Below are positions 1-7,037 of a stretch of DNA of 19,226 nt, one piece after another. Numbering within the stretch: position 1 is the first letter of the stretch; each line of letters starts with the position of its first letter. The position numbers and the translations under genes were made by a program. Origin of the DNA: CAZYVD01 sp964651045. GTDB lineage: Bacteria > Zhuqueibacterota > QNDG01 > DSAB01. The stretch covers positions 1-19,226 of the forward strand of contig CAZYVD010000056.1 of assembly GCA_964651045.1 (NCBI GenBank). Direction: 5' to 3'. The notes beneath the pieces are model-generated. The model was given only the letters and a program-made list of their open reading frames with translations. It had not been told where the DNA came from and ran no database searches.

Positions 1-2
1 GC

Positions 3-203
3 CCTCCGCAAGCGCCGGTAATAACCGATGTTTCGGCTGTAGAAGAAGGCGGAGAGTTAGTTTTTACTTTTACCGCTTACGCCGAAGATCCGGATGGAGA
101 CAACCTGAAGCTTCTTTTTGATTTATTGATCCGCAAAATCGCAGGGGCAAGAGCCCCTGCGGAGCTTAAAAGCTTAAACTGGAGTTTGGGAACGAGGAGA
201 TAA
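3..203 (+). CDS. 3' end of a gene for a cadherin/Ig-like domain protein (5' truncated)
   Basis: The third frame is open from the window edge to a TAA at 201-203, giving 66 residues. The first part, PPQAPVITDVSAVEEGGELV then FTFTAYAEDPDGDNLKL, reads like the start of a cadherin/Ig-like repeat. The D-P-D-G-D-N signature is typical of calcium-binding beta-sandwich domains in exported or surface proteins. After it the sequence stops resembling such a domain: about 28 residues rich in Lys, Arg and Leu coincide with a strong DNA palindrome at 140-161. I infer that the real domain has been cut short, perhaps by insertion of a palindromic element that supplied a new stop. The rest of the protein lies outside the window, so its overall function cannot be told. 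Confidence 0.5.
   Translation, partial: PPQAPVITDVSAVEEGGELVFTFTAYAEDPDGDNLKLLFDLLIRKIAGARAPAELKSLNWSLGTRR
140..161. repeat. Strong GC-rich palindrome inside the gene end
   Basis: GCAGGGGC at 141-148 and GCCCCTGC at 153-160 form a perfect 8-bp stem with an AAGA loop. C140-G161 extends it to 9 bp. It stands out in AT-rich surroundings and lies within the reading frame that ends at 203. No T-run follows directly, so it is not a standard intrinsic terminator. A REP-like or other small palindromic mobile element is one explanation. Confidence 0.6.
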
Positions 204-264
204 AGTTACTTTATTTTTGAGTCAATGCGTCAGGGTTATATTTTAAAGTTATATGATTTATTTA

Positions 265-293
265 TTGACTTTGATTGTTTTTTTTATTATTTT
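265..293 (+). promoter_or_regulatory. Sigma70-type promoter for the tRNA-Lys pair
   Basis: TTGACT at 265-270 and TATTTT at 288-293 are separated by 17 bp, much of it a T-run. The predicted start falls around 300, a few bases before the first tRNA at 306. Confidence 0.6.
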
Positions 294-305
294 TGTAGCC
301 AATTT

Positions 306-379
306 GAGGGTGTAGCTCAGTTAGGTAGAGCAACGGCCTTTTAAGCCGTGGGCCCTGGGTTCGATTCCCAGCACCCTCA
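306..379 (+). tRNA. tRNA-Lys (anticodon TTT)
   Basis: A full cloverleaf can be drawn. Acceptor GAGGGTG (306-312) pairs with CACCCTC (372-378), and the D stem is GCTC/GAGC. The anticodon stem ACGGC/GCCGT holds the loop CTTTTAA, so the anticodon is TTT (340-342). The T arm is CTGGG-TTCGATT-CCCAG. A379 is the discriminator base. The bases that follow are CATC, so the CCA end is not encoded and must be added after transcription. Confidence 0.96.
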
Positions 380-385
380 CATCAT

Positions 386-461
386 GCGCCCATAGCTCAA
401 TTGGCAGAGCATCTGACTCTTAATCAGGAGGTTCGGGGTTCGATTCCCTGTGGGCGCACCA
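386..461 (+). tRNA. tRNA-Lys (anticodon CTT)
   Basis: Acceptor GCGCCCA (386-392) pairs with TGGGCGC (451-457). The anticodon loop is CTCTTAA, so the anticodon is CTT, reading AAG. The T arm carries TTCGATT. Unlike its upstream neighbour, it encodes CCA at 459-461. Only 6 bp separate the two tRNAs, so they should be cut from one transcript made from the promoter at 265. Confidence 0.96.
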
Positions 462-462
462 G

Positions 463-496
463 GAGCTCACAAATCGTGAGCTCATTTTATTTTTTG
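463..496 (+). terminator. Intrinsic terminator of the tRNA operon
   Basis: GAGCTCAC (463-470) and GTGAGCTC (476-483) form a perfect 8-bp stem with a 5-nt loop, followed by a T-rich tract. It starts 2 nt after the encoded CCA of the second tRNA. Confidence 0.85.
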
Positions 497-555
497 AGCA
501 AAATATATTTTTAAAGTTAACTGTCATATAAATTTGAACTTTTCAAAGCTGCATT

Positions 556-1464
556 ATGAATCTAATGTCTGCGATAGGGAATACTCCTCTTATAGAGTTA
601 GTAAATTTAAATAGTAACTATAGAGTAAAAATTTTTGCAAAACTCGAAGGATGCAATCCTGGTGGTTCCATTAAAGATCGACCTGCATATTATATGATAA
701 AAGAGGCAGAGAAATCGGGTGAGCTTACAAAGGATAAGATAATAATCGAACCAACATCAGGAAATACTGGAATTGCCCTGGCAATGATTGGAGCTGCAAA
801 GGGATATCGTGTAAAACTCTTTATGCCAGAATGTGTTACAATTGAAAGGAGACGCATTCTCGAAGCATTCGGAGCAGATGTTGTGTTAACCCCTGCAGAA
901 GAGGGCATAGATGGTGCTTTCAGCAGGGCATATCAAAACCTGAAAGAAAGGCCCGATCTGTACTACATGCCTAATCAATATGAGAATGAGAACAACGTTC
1001 GTGCTCATTATGAAACAACAGGACCCGAAATATTTTCTCAGACAAAAGGGAAGATCGATCTATTTGTTGCTGGTATTGGAACTACTGGAACATTGATGGG
1101 AGTCGGTGAATATCTAAAAGAGAAGAATAAGGAAATTAAAATAGCTGCAGTTGAACCAGTAGAAGGGCATACGATACAGGGATTGAAAAACATGACTGAA
1201 TCATCTGTTCCTAAAATCTATAATCCTGGATTGATAGATGAGAAGGTCATGATAGGGGATGAAGAGGCTTTCGAGATTACGCGCCAGCTTGTGACAAGAG
1301 AGGGCTTGTTTGTAGGTATGTCGAGTGGAGCAGCAGTAGCAGGAGCCCTCCGCCTTGCTAATGAGATCGATAGTGGTGTAATTGTTGTAATACTTCCAGA
1401 TCGTGGCGAGCGATACCTCAGCACAACGCTTTTCAGATCAATATGTGCAAAGTGCCCACCATAG
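556..1464 (+). CDS. cysM: Cysteine synthase B-type (CysM-like) PLP enzyme
   Basis: A 302-residue fold-type II PLP enzyme that makes cysteine by beta-replacement on an activated serine. The PLP lysine is K40 in GGSIKDR. The substrate loop TSGNTG is at 67-72, the phosphate-binding GTTGT at 175-179, and SSGAAVAG at 256-263 faces the PLP ring nitrogen. Length and sequence (for example TSGNTGIALAMI and the TTGPEIF stretch) resemble E. coli CysM more than CysK, so O-acetylserine with sulfide or thiosulfate is the likely chemistry. O-phosphoserine use cannot be excluded. The ATG at 556 has no clear ribosome binding site, and no strong promoter is evident between the tRNA terminator and the start; the next in-frame ATG is codon 4. 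The protein ends in CAKCPP, an unusual C-terminal CxxC. It appears monocistronic. Confidence 0.9.
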   Translation: MNLMSAIGNTPLIELVNLNSNYRVKIFAKLEGCNPGGSIKDRPAYYMIKEAEKSGELTKDKIIIEPTSGNTGIALAMIGAAKGYRVKLFMPECVTIERRRILEAFGADVVLTPAEEGIDGAFSRAYQNLKERPDLYYMPNQYENENNVRAHYETTGPEIFSQTKGKIDLFVAGIGTTGTLMGVGEYLKEKNKEIKIAAVEPVEGHTIQGLKNMTESSVPKIYNPGLIDEKVMIGDEEAFEITRQLVTREGLFVGMSSGAAVAGALRLANEIDSGVIVVILPDRGERYLSTTLFRSICAKCPP

Positions 1465-1645
1465 TTTTAAGAATAGCATAAAGTTGAGCAACTAATCACA
1501 ACTATTTAATTTTTCAGGTAGCAACGACTCACCGTTATCTTTTTCTAATCTATCATCTCAATTTTATTCAGATAAAAATTAATGATTGAAAGTTCGGAAT
1601 TATAATTTCGTACCCCTCAAGATGTCCTGATTTACAATGAGAGAC

Positions 1646-1677
1646 GACAATTGAGTTTGGATATCGTATATTATACT
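1646..1677 (+). promoter_or_regulatory. Possible promoter of the DUF4097 pair
   Basis: Two overlapping readings are possible: GACAAT (1646) with TATTAT (1669) at 17-bp spacing, or TTGAGT (1651) with TATACT (1672) at 15 bp. Either places transcription start near 1680, about 30 nt before the first DUF4097 gene. The remaining bases between 1465 and 1645 are AT-rich, with no gene or clear terminator seen. Confidence 0.35.
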
Positions 1678-1711
1678 GAAAAATAAATATCTTAAACATA
1701 GGAGTAAAAAG

Positions 1712-2674
1712 ATGAAGAAACGAATTGTAAAAATTACATTACTGCTACTTTTATTTTCGATCGTATGCAATGTTTACAGTGCAAAGAGAGAAGAGGTTCA
1801 CAGGGTTTTCAAACCGAGACAGCGGATATCTATCCGTACTATCAGTGGTGACTGTATCATTAAGAAGGGAACTGAGAACAGAATAGTAGTTGATCTGTTG
1901 ATCAATGTCAAGCCAGAGGGTGCGGTAGAACCGATTTTTAGTGAAAGGGATGGGTTGCTTAAAATAACAGAGAGATGGTCTGCTTCTTCCTCATCGGGTA
2001 ATGTTTTATGGACACTTACAGTTCCACAGAAGACAGAAATAGTTTTTAAGACGGCCTCTGGAGATTTATCTATTGATGATATCAATAGCTTAATCGAGGT
2101 TAGGACGGCCTCGGGTGATGTGGATATCACTGCATGCAGGGGAGAATTTAAGATTCGCACAGCAAGCGGCGAGGTTACAATAGAAGATTCCTATGGAGAA
2201 TTTGAAGTTTCTACAGCTAGTGGTAATATTAAGAGCAGCAACATAGAAGGCTATGTAGAGTTAACAACTGCTTCAGGCGATATAGATGTTTCAGATTCAA
2301 AGGGTTCATTTGAATTTTCCTGTGCAAGCGGAGATATCAGTGTTTTTGATGTTGTTTTTGATGGCGAGAGCTCATTCTCTACAGCATCGGGCAGAATAGA
2401 TGTAATGGTTTCAGAGAGTGTTAGCCATGATCTTGAGCTCTCGACTGCTTCAGGCAACATAAGGTTGAACTACAGGGGATGCCCGATAAAAGGTTATTTT
2501 GAGTTTATAGTAAGAAAAAACAGTGGCAGAATTATTTCACAGGTTAAATTTGACGATGTAGAGGAGTCTATGAGGGGCCGAAGGAGTTATATCAAGAAGT
2601 CGTTCACAAGAGGGGATAAGAACCCAAGAATTTGTCTGAGGAGTGAGAGCGGAAAGATTATTCTTAAAAAATAG
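1712..2674 (+). CDS. Exported DUF4097 beta-rung protein, TASG type
   Basis: 320 residues, starting at an ATG with AGGAG (1700-1704) 7 nt upstream. Residues 1-23 are a signal peptide with a Leu-rich core ending VYSA. The body belongs to the DUF4097 (putative adhesin-like) family: stacked beta strands separated by a repeated turn. The turn T/C-A-S-G recurs at residues 114, 132, 150, 168, 186 and 204, exactly 18 residues apart, then at 224 and 245. The regularity implies a right-handed beta-helix or solenoid of stacked rungs. The C-terminus (SYIKKSFTRGDKNPRICL then SESGKI) is shared with the next gene. Family members are found as secreted or envelope proteins; the actual function is not known and I infer none beyond that. 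It is co-transcribed with its paralogue 8 bp downstream. Confidence 0.85.
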   Translation: MKKRIVKITLLLLLFSIVCNVYSAKREEVHRVFKPRQRISIRTISGDCIIKKGTENRIVVDLLINVKPEGAVEPIFSERDGLLKITERWSASSSSGNVLWTLTVPQKTEIVFKTASGDLSIDDINSLIEVRTASGDVDITACRGEFKIRTASGEVTIEDSYGEFEVSTASGNIKSSNIEGYVELTTASGDIDVSDSKGSFEFSCASGDISVFDVVFDGESSFSTASGRIDVMVSESVSHDLELSTASGNIRLNYRGCPIKGYFEFIVRKNSGRIISQVKFDDVEESMRGRRSYIKKSFTRGDKNPRICLRSESGKIILKK

Positions 2675-2682
2675 GAGAATTT

Positions 2683-3594
2683 ATGATGAAAAACTTAAAG
2701 AGCATATCGTTATTAACAATAATTTTCACAACTGTTTTCTTTTCGGCTTTTGTTTCTGCAGGTGAGAAGAGAATCGAGAAGAGCTTTTCTGATAAGGACA
2801 GGATAAGGGTTAAACTTGTACTGGGCAGTTGCACGATAGTAAAGAGCGGCGATAATAAGATTCATGTGAGACTTGTCTATACATATAATGATGAAAGCTT
2901 TGAGCCGAGGTTTAGGGAAAGAGGACATTCTCTGTATATTCAGGAAAAATTCAGGGGAAATAACCCAGAGGGAAGTTCAAATTGGACAATAGAAATACCT
3001 GATGGTATCAGTGTTGATGTTGGTTCTGCCACTGGAAATCTATCATTTAAGAACATAGATTGTAGATTAAGATGCAATACTGGTACAGGAGATATTGAGG
3101 TCTCAAACTCCAGAGGTGAATTGAGGTTGGAAACAGGAACCGGAATGATTGAGGTTGTAGACTCAAGGGGTGAGTTTGAGTTGAGTTCTGGAACGGGTAC
3201 TATAACTATTGAGAATTCGAGTGGAAATTTTGACGCTAGCTGCGGTACTGGAGATATAGATGTTAGTAAGATATCCATTAGTGATGAGTCAAATTTTTCT
3301 TCTGGTATAGGTGATGTATATGTGAGGATGCCAGAGGGTGATGATTATGAGTTGAGCATCAGCTCAGGAACAGGAAAGGCTGTCCTGGATTTTAATGGAG
3401 GAGATGTTGTTGGGTATTTCGAATTAAAAGCAGATGTTGGTCTGGGAAGAATCGTATTGCCATTTAATTTCGATAAGGAAGAGGAGTTGAATGAAGGCAG
3501 GAACAGGTATGTGATAAAATCGTTTACCAGAAAGAAAGACACACCTAAGTTTTTTATTACGACAGGAACAGGAAAAGCCGAGTTGAAACGTTAA
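2683..3594 (+). CDS. Exported DUF4097 beta-rung protein, TGTG type (paralogue)
   Basis: 303 residues. AGGAG (2673-2677) overlaps the previous stop codon. Two adjacent ATGs (2683, 2686) are possible; the second has the better 8-nt spacing. The signal peptide spans about residues 1-26 (cleavage near FVSA). Its architecture mirrors the upstream protein, but the turn signature is x-G-T-G or a close variant, at residues 115 (SATG), 133, 151, 169 and 187, exactly 18 apart, then 207 and 228. It therefore has exactly one 18-residue rung fewer than the upstream paralogue, which matches the length difference of 17 residues. The C-terminal element (RYVIKSFTRKKDTPKFF then TGTGK) is homologous too. An exported, probably envelope-associated solenoid is likely; its molecular role is unknown. 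Confidence 0.85.
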   Translation: MMKNLKSISLLTIIFTTVFFSAFVSAGEKRIEKSFSDKDRIRVKLVLGSCTIVKSGDNKIHVRLVYTYNDESFEPRFRERGHSLYIQEKFRGNNPEGSSNWTIEIPDGISVDVGSATGNLSFKNIDCRLRCNTGTGDIEVSNSRGELRLETGTGMIEVVDSRGEFELSSGTGTITIENSSGNFDASCGTGDIDVSKISISDESNFSSGIGDVYVRMPEGDDYELSISSGTGKAVLDFNGGDVVGYFELKADVGLGRIVLPFNFDKEEELNEGRNRYVIKSFTRKKDTPKFFITTGTGKAELKR

Positions 3595-3640
3595 AGGAGG
3601 AGCCTTTTTTGCTCAATTGAGATTCTTTTTGTAGTTAAAT

Positions 3641-3670
3641 AAAAACCACTGTGTATGCAGTGGTTTTTTA
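3641..3670 (+). terminator. Intrinsic terminator after the DUF4097 pair
   Basis: AAAAACCACTG (3641-3651) and CAGTGGTTTTT (3658-3668) form an 11-bp stem with a 6-nt loop and a T-tract. A smaller AAAGG/CCTTT hairpin with T-run lies just before it at 3593-3610. Confidence 0.85.
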
Positions 3671-3671
3671 T

Positions 3672-3700
3672 TTGACATTAAAACACAAATATTTTAAATT
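3672..3700 (+). promoter_or_regulatory. Promoter of the M15 peptidase gene
   Basis: A perfect -35 TTGACA (3672-3677), a 17-bp spacer and -10 TAAATT (3695-3700). It starts only 2 bp after the terminator arm above. Transcription would begin around 3707, which rules out the upstream GTG at 3651 as start codon. Confidence 0.7.
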
Positions 3701-3725
3701 CTCATCACAACAGCTGGGAGTCTAT

Positions 3726-4565
3726 ATGATTCTGTTACACTATTTTTTATTCTTTTTATCTACTGTTTTTAGTTTGAGGATGGCTACTGTTTCTCAAGTC
3801 TTTGATGATATATGCTCCTTTGCATTCTACCATCCTGAAGAGTATAGAAAGGTCAGAATATTAAATGATGTTTATTCAGAATTTATTCAATCCGCTGAAG
3901 AGCAGGATGGGGATATTGTTTTTATTATTAATGGCAGGAAGATCTATTACTGTGGTGGAAAGATGCTTTCTGAGGCCAATCTTGAGAGAGCAGAAGATTT
4001 CAGTTCGATATTCTTTGATTATAAAAAGGGTGAGATTAATTCTCTCCCTTCATTTAGAGAGCTCCCGCGGCGATCCTCTGATTTTTTAGATTCGATGTTT
4101 GGTAGATCAGAGAGAGAGATTCGCAAGCACTGCAGATTGATATCATTCCTTGGTCATAAGGCCTTTTTGAATGATATTTGTGTTGATGCCATTAAAAAAG
4201 TTGAAAAGCAAATTTTAGAATCTGCACGCAGAGATCGAGATGTAGAAAAATATTTAAAAGATATCAAGATTGTATATTCTTTTTTAAAGAAGGAAGTCGT
4301 AGGATCGGATAACATGAGCTATCATTCGTACGGACTTGCGGTTGACATTGTTCCTGAATCTTATAATGGAAAACATGTTTACTGGAAGTGGAGTCGCGTT
4401 TATAATGATAGATGGTATGAAATCCCGCTGGGAAGAAGATGGAGTCCACCACAGCCGGTTATAGATGCATTCGAAAAAAATGGATTTATCTGGGGCGGTA
4501 AGTGGTATCATTTCGATACGATCCATTTTGAGTATAGACCGGAAATATTGTTTGTGAATGAGTAA
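3726..4565 (+). CDS. Exported M15-family peptidase (VanY / L-Ala-D-Glu endopeptidase-like)
   Basis: 279 residues from the ATG at 3726, which has GGGAG at 3716-3720 and a promoter at 3672. The frame is open back to a GTG at 3651, but that codon sits inside the preceding terminator hairpin. The N-terminus (MILLHYFLFFLSTVFSLRMA) is a signal peptide or anchor. The catalytic end shows the M15 zinc site: S-Y-H-S-Y-G-L-A-V-D gives H200 and D207, and WYHFDTIHFEYRPE gives catalytic D264 and zinc ligand H267. Family members cut peptide crosslinks or stems of peptidoglycan, so a periplasmic cell-wall hydrolase is likely. Residues 30-190 form a long helical N-terminal region not typical of minimal VanY proteins. 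The exact peptide bond cleaved cannot be told from sequence. Confidence 0.8.
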   Translation: MILLHYFLFFLSTVFSLRMATVSQVFDDICSFAFYHPEEYRKVRILNDVYSEFIQSAEEQDGDIVFIINGRKIYYCGGKMLSEANLERAEDFSSIFFDYKKGEINSLPSFRELPRRSSDFLDSMFGRSEREIRKHCRLISFLGHKAFLNDICVDAIKKVEKQILESARRDRDVEKYLKDIKIVYSFLKKEVVGSDNMSYHSYGLAVDIVPESYNGKHVYWKWSRVYNDRWYEIPLGRRWSPPQPVIDAFEKNGFIWGGKWYHFDTIHFEYRPEILFVNE

Positions 4566-4672
4566 TCAATCGGGAATGGTAGAGTAGCGATAGATCTCAA
4601 AACATCGTATATTGCATCCCCGGTTTGCTCCATGCCATGACAGATTTAGTGAATAATCAACCGTTAAGTAAT

Positions 4673-4713
4673 AAAAAAGAGCTGCCTTCTATTTAGAGAA
4701 GACAGCTCTTTTG
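4673..4713. terminator. Bidirectional terminator between convergent genes
   Basis: AGAGCTG (4678-4684) pairs with CAGCTCT (4703-4709), and CTTCT (4686-4690) with AGAAG (4697-4701), with one mismatch and a 6-nt loop. A-run on the left and T-run on the right let it serve both the peptidase gene (+) and the lipoprotein gene (-). Between 4566 and 4672 I see nothing else. Confidence 0.85.
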
Positions 4714-4729
4714 GTTAATTTCAGCCTTT

Positions 4730-5869
4730 TTAGAATTTGCCAATATCGATTGCAGTTTTTTGCAGTAATTTTAACTGTCTCAAAATCTTGAAAAAGATTC
4801 TTCTTCTTTCACTCTTGCTCAGAGTAATCCCCTTGTTTGGTACTGCTGCTATTTTACTTGTGCTCTTGTTGAATGTTACTGTAATCTCTACATTCATATC
4901 TGTAAGGCTTCCAGGAGTGAGACAAAAAAGAGCCTCGATGAGAGCTTTTGCTTCCTGTTCTGTGATTTCCTCATCAAGTTCGCCTATGTAATCCAGAGGA
5001 TTTTCATTGAGTTCCATGGTAAGCACATCATTCTTAATTGAAAAATCGACTGTAAGAGTATCTTCCGGAACGCCACCTTCAGAGAGCGATATGAGCCTCA
5101 GCTGATTTCCATTGACTATTTCCCATTTCCCATTTATAGAATCACCTTCTCCTTCGAAGAGGATTGTTGCTATAAAAGTGCTGTCGTCGTTGAAGATAAG
5201 CGAACCCATTCCGAGTGTTGGTAACTGAAGGGTCAATACACTTGTGGGAGTATTTGCAGGTACATTTATTGTTTTTGGAGCAAGAGAGCCATTAACGAGA
5301 ACATTCTTTGTAAGATCATCGCTTGCAAGCGGTGCATTGGTTGCTGTTAATGTTAGTGTTGCTGCATCGTAATTGATTCCTGTTCCATCACCTTCCAGTA
5401 TGAGGGTGTCTGTTTCTGTAAGGACCATGAGTGCATCTGCATTGCCTACGCCGGGCATCTCAATACTGAGGAAGACAAAGATCGGGTATGTCGGCAGCAT
5501 TAATAATTGTAGAGGTGATTTTTCTATTGCAGCATGTATAATCATGTTGTCACCTGTTTTGGCTGCTCCGGCTTGAAGATCCATTGGCAGAGTAAGGTTG
5601 TAGAGATATTTTAATGTGGCATTGTAGCTTCCCGTGACTGTCAGAGAACCAATGCCTTCAGAAAGCAGATCTGCTGCCTTCTGGTTTGAGTTTGTCGTTA
5701 TCTTTGTATCTACCGAAACTAGATTTGAATTCCATTTACCGAGTAGTTGTGTTACGCTGTAAGATTTGTCCTCTTCTGATGAAGTAGATTTTTTCTCACA
5801 GAATGTTAACAAAAATAAAGACATGCTCAAAATAATAATGAGCATCCAGATAAATTTCTTGCATTTCAT
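4730..5869 (-). CDS. Putative lipoprotein with lipocalin-like region
   Basis: 379 residues. The start is well fixed by AAGGAGG (5875-5881 on the minus strand) 5 nt before the ATG. Residues 1-24 are a lipoprotein signal with LLTFC at the cleavage site. Phe just before the Cys is unusual, since small residues are the rule, but the following Lys/Ser/Glu-rich linker supports lipidation at C24. The mature part is rich in beta strands with Thr, Leu and Asn. Two GKW-containing stretches (GKWNSNLV near 44, NGKWEIVNGNQLRL near 245) look like the start strands of lipocalin-like domains in Bacteroidetes-type lipoproteins. The C-terminal 30 residues are strongly basic (SKSERRRIFFKILRQLK). Function is unknown; a surface or periplasmic lipoprotein is the safe reading. 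Confidence 0.75.
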   Translation of the reverse strand: MKCKKFIWMLIIILSMSLFLLTFCEKKSTSSEEDKSYSVTQLLGKWNSNLVSVDTKITTNSNQKAADLLSEGIGSLTVTGSYNATLKYLYNLTLPMDLQAGAAKTGDNMIIHAAIEKSPLQLLMLPTYPIFVFLSIEMPGVGNADALMVLTETDTLILEGDGTGINYDAATLTLTATNAPLASDDLTKNVLVNGSLAPKTINVPANTPTSVLTLQLPTLGMGSLIFNDDSTFIATILFEGEGDSINGKWEIVNGNQLRLISLSEGGVPEDTLTVDFSIKNDVLTMELNENPLDYIGELDEEITEQEAKALIEALFCLTPGSLTDMNVEITVTFNKSTSKIAAVPNKGITLSKSERRRIFFKILRQLKLLQKTAIDIGKF

Positions 5870-6263
5870 TTTGACCTCCTTGTATATTTATTTTAAAATT
5901 ATTTTCAATTTTGGTTATCAATACACTCCTTTCCTAATTTTTAATTTTATTCTATAATAATAATAATAAAATGTTCTGTTAATATCAAGGAAAAAGATTT
6001 TAAAGTAAGATAAATTATAATATTGATCTATAATTTTTACTCTCTTCTGGTGTTGTTTTATTTGCTCTTTCCTATTGGCAGATATCCTAAGAATAGATTT
6101 TGGTCTAGTACTAATTACTCTCATAGAGGTTTTCATCTCTAGTTTTAAATAAAGTTGTAAGGTGAAAATTTTTAAAATATTTTATTTAGTTTAATGTATA
6201 ATCTCATAGGTTGACATAGCGAACAAGAGAGGTGGTTGTCATGTTTAGATGTGTATTATATAT
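5870..6263. other. AT-rich intergenic stretch next to the restriction-modification island
   Basis: 394 bp with no gene I can support. It contains a (TAA)n microsatellite at about 5953-5969 and an imperfect inverted repeat TGACA...TGTCA at about 6213-6240. A minus-strand frame of 72 codons (5918-6136) lacks a ribosome binding site and resembles nothing I know. Confidence 0.6.
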
Positions 6264-6428
6264 TTATCTAAATTTTTCAAAATATTTATCAATTTCTGGG
6301 CGCAACTCAATACCAACCCGTTCAAAACAATTTAACAATTCTTCATAGGCTCCGGAACCACCTAAAAAATTCCAAAATTCGCCAGCGACTTTTAATTCAT
6401 ATTCTAAGTCAAGCATTCCTTTTAAGGT
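6264..6428 (-). pseudogene. Disconnected C-terminal part of the TdeIII-like endonuclease
   Basis: The frame of the upstream endonuclease continues without a further stop for 54 codons after the TGA at 6429-6431, ending in a TAA at 6264-6266. The translation runs TLKGMLDLEYELKVAGEF, then WNFLGGSGAYEELLNCFERV, then GIELRPEIDKYFEKFR. From memory, TdeIII-family enzymes continue after PYNPYEPKPYER with a tryptophan and a very similar tail, so TGA most likely replaced TGG by one base change. The open frame and protein-like composition in such AT-rich DNA argue that this was coding until recently. No ribosome binding site precedes the internal ATG at codon 5 of the tail. A sequencing error or stop-codon readthrough would restore a 257-residue protein. 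Confidence 0.8.
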
Positions 6429-7037
6429 TCAACGTTCATATGGTTTAGGTTCGTATGGATTATAGGGTATTACAATGTATGAATGTACATTTGCTTCAGG
6501 ATTATCAGCTAAATATATTGCTATCCATTCTAAAAGAGTGCGCTTGAAATCTTTAAAGTTACTGATATTAGGTTTTGCTGTTTTTATGTCAAACAAATGA
6601 ATATTACCTTTTTTATCCTTTAAAAATAGATCTACTTTGACAGTTTTTAACTTATTCGTCTTTCCAGTTGTAGCAACACTACGAATCTTTTCAATTTCAT
6701 TTTGTTTATTGGGATTTTTACCCGTGCTTAATTCATTTATTATATATTGAATTTCTAGTTGGGCATTCTCACTTATATTTGTTCCTAAAACGTATTGTTT
6801 TTTAGCTTCTAAAAAGTTTATTTTTGCTAGGGTTTCTGCAACTGGTTCAAAAATTGATGTTCCAAATGTTGTATTAAGAGAATGTATAAAAGAAAATAAA
6901 GCCATTCTGTCTTTACCCAGGAGTCTGTAATGAAACGGCATACTTTTAGTTTCCGGATTATAATTTTGGAATTTTTTTCTCAAAATATCTTTTATTACTT
7001 CTTCAATCTTGCTAATTTGTACTTTAGTTAAGCTCAC
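6429..7037 (-). CDS. TdeIII-like type II restriction endonuclease, truncated by in-frame TGA
   Basis: 202 residues. It starts with GTG (7035-7037), whose last two bases overlap the TGA stop of the methyltransferase (GTGA), with AAGGAG about 9 nt upstream inside the methyltransferase gene, so translation is coupled. The sequence (for example MPFHYRLLGKDRMALFSFIH, and IPYNPYEPKPYER at the end) matches my memory of the TdeIII family, which cuts GGNCC. A PD-(D/E)xK core is visible: D136 in KVDLF, then D150-I-K152 in FDIKTAKP. The catalytic core is therefore intact, but 55 residues of the expected protein, including a Trp, are lost after ER202. The encoded product may be inactive, or a trimmed variant. 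The target site is inferred from family resemblance only. Confidence 0.82.
   Translation of the reverse strand: MSLTKVQISKIEEVIKDILRKKFQNYNPETKSMPFHYRLLGKDRMALFSFIHSLNTTFGTSIFEPVAETLAKINFLEAKKQYVLGTNISENAQLEIQYIINELSTGKNPNKQNEIEKIRSVATTGKTNKLKTVKVDLFLKDKKGNIHLFDIKTAKPNISNFKDFKRTLLEWIAIYLADNPEANVHSYIVIPYNPYEPKPYER

Noticed and set aside
3651..3725. N-terminal extension of the M15 peptidase from a GTG
   Set aside because: The GTG lies in the terminator hairpin and upstream of the -35/-10 promoter; the ATG at 3726 has its own ribosome binding site and signal peptide.
5918..6136. Small minus-strand gene of 72 codons
   Set aside because: No ribosome binding site, very high Tyr/Ile/Lys from AT-rich and microsatellite DNA, and no recognisable motif.
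6429..6431. TGA as selenocysteine or as a reassigned Trp codon
   Set aside because: Trp, not Cys, is expected here, and no selenocysteine-element hairpin was recognised. No other gene in the window has an internal TGA while many use TGG. A point mutation is simpler.
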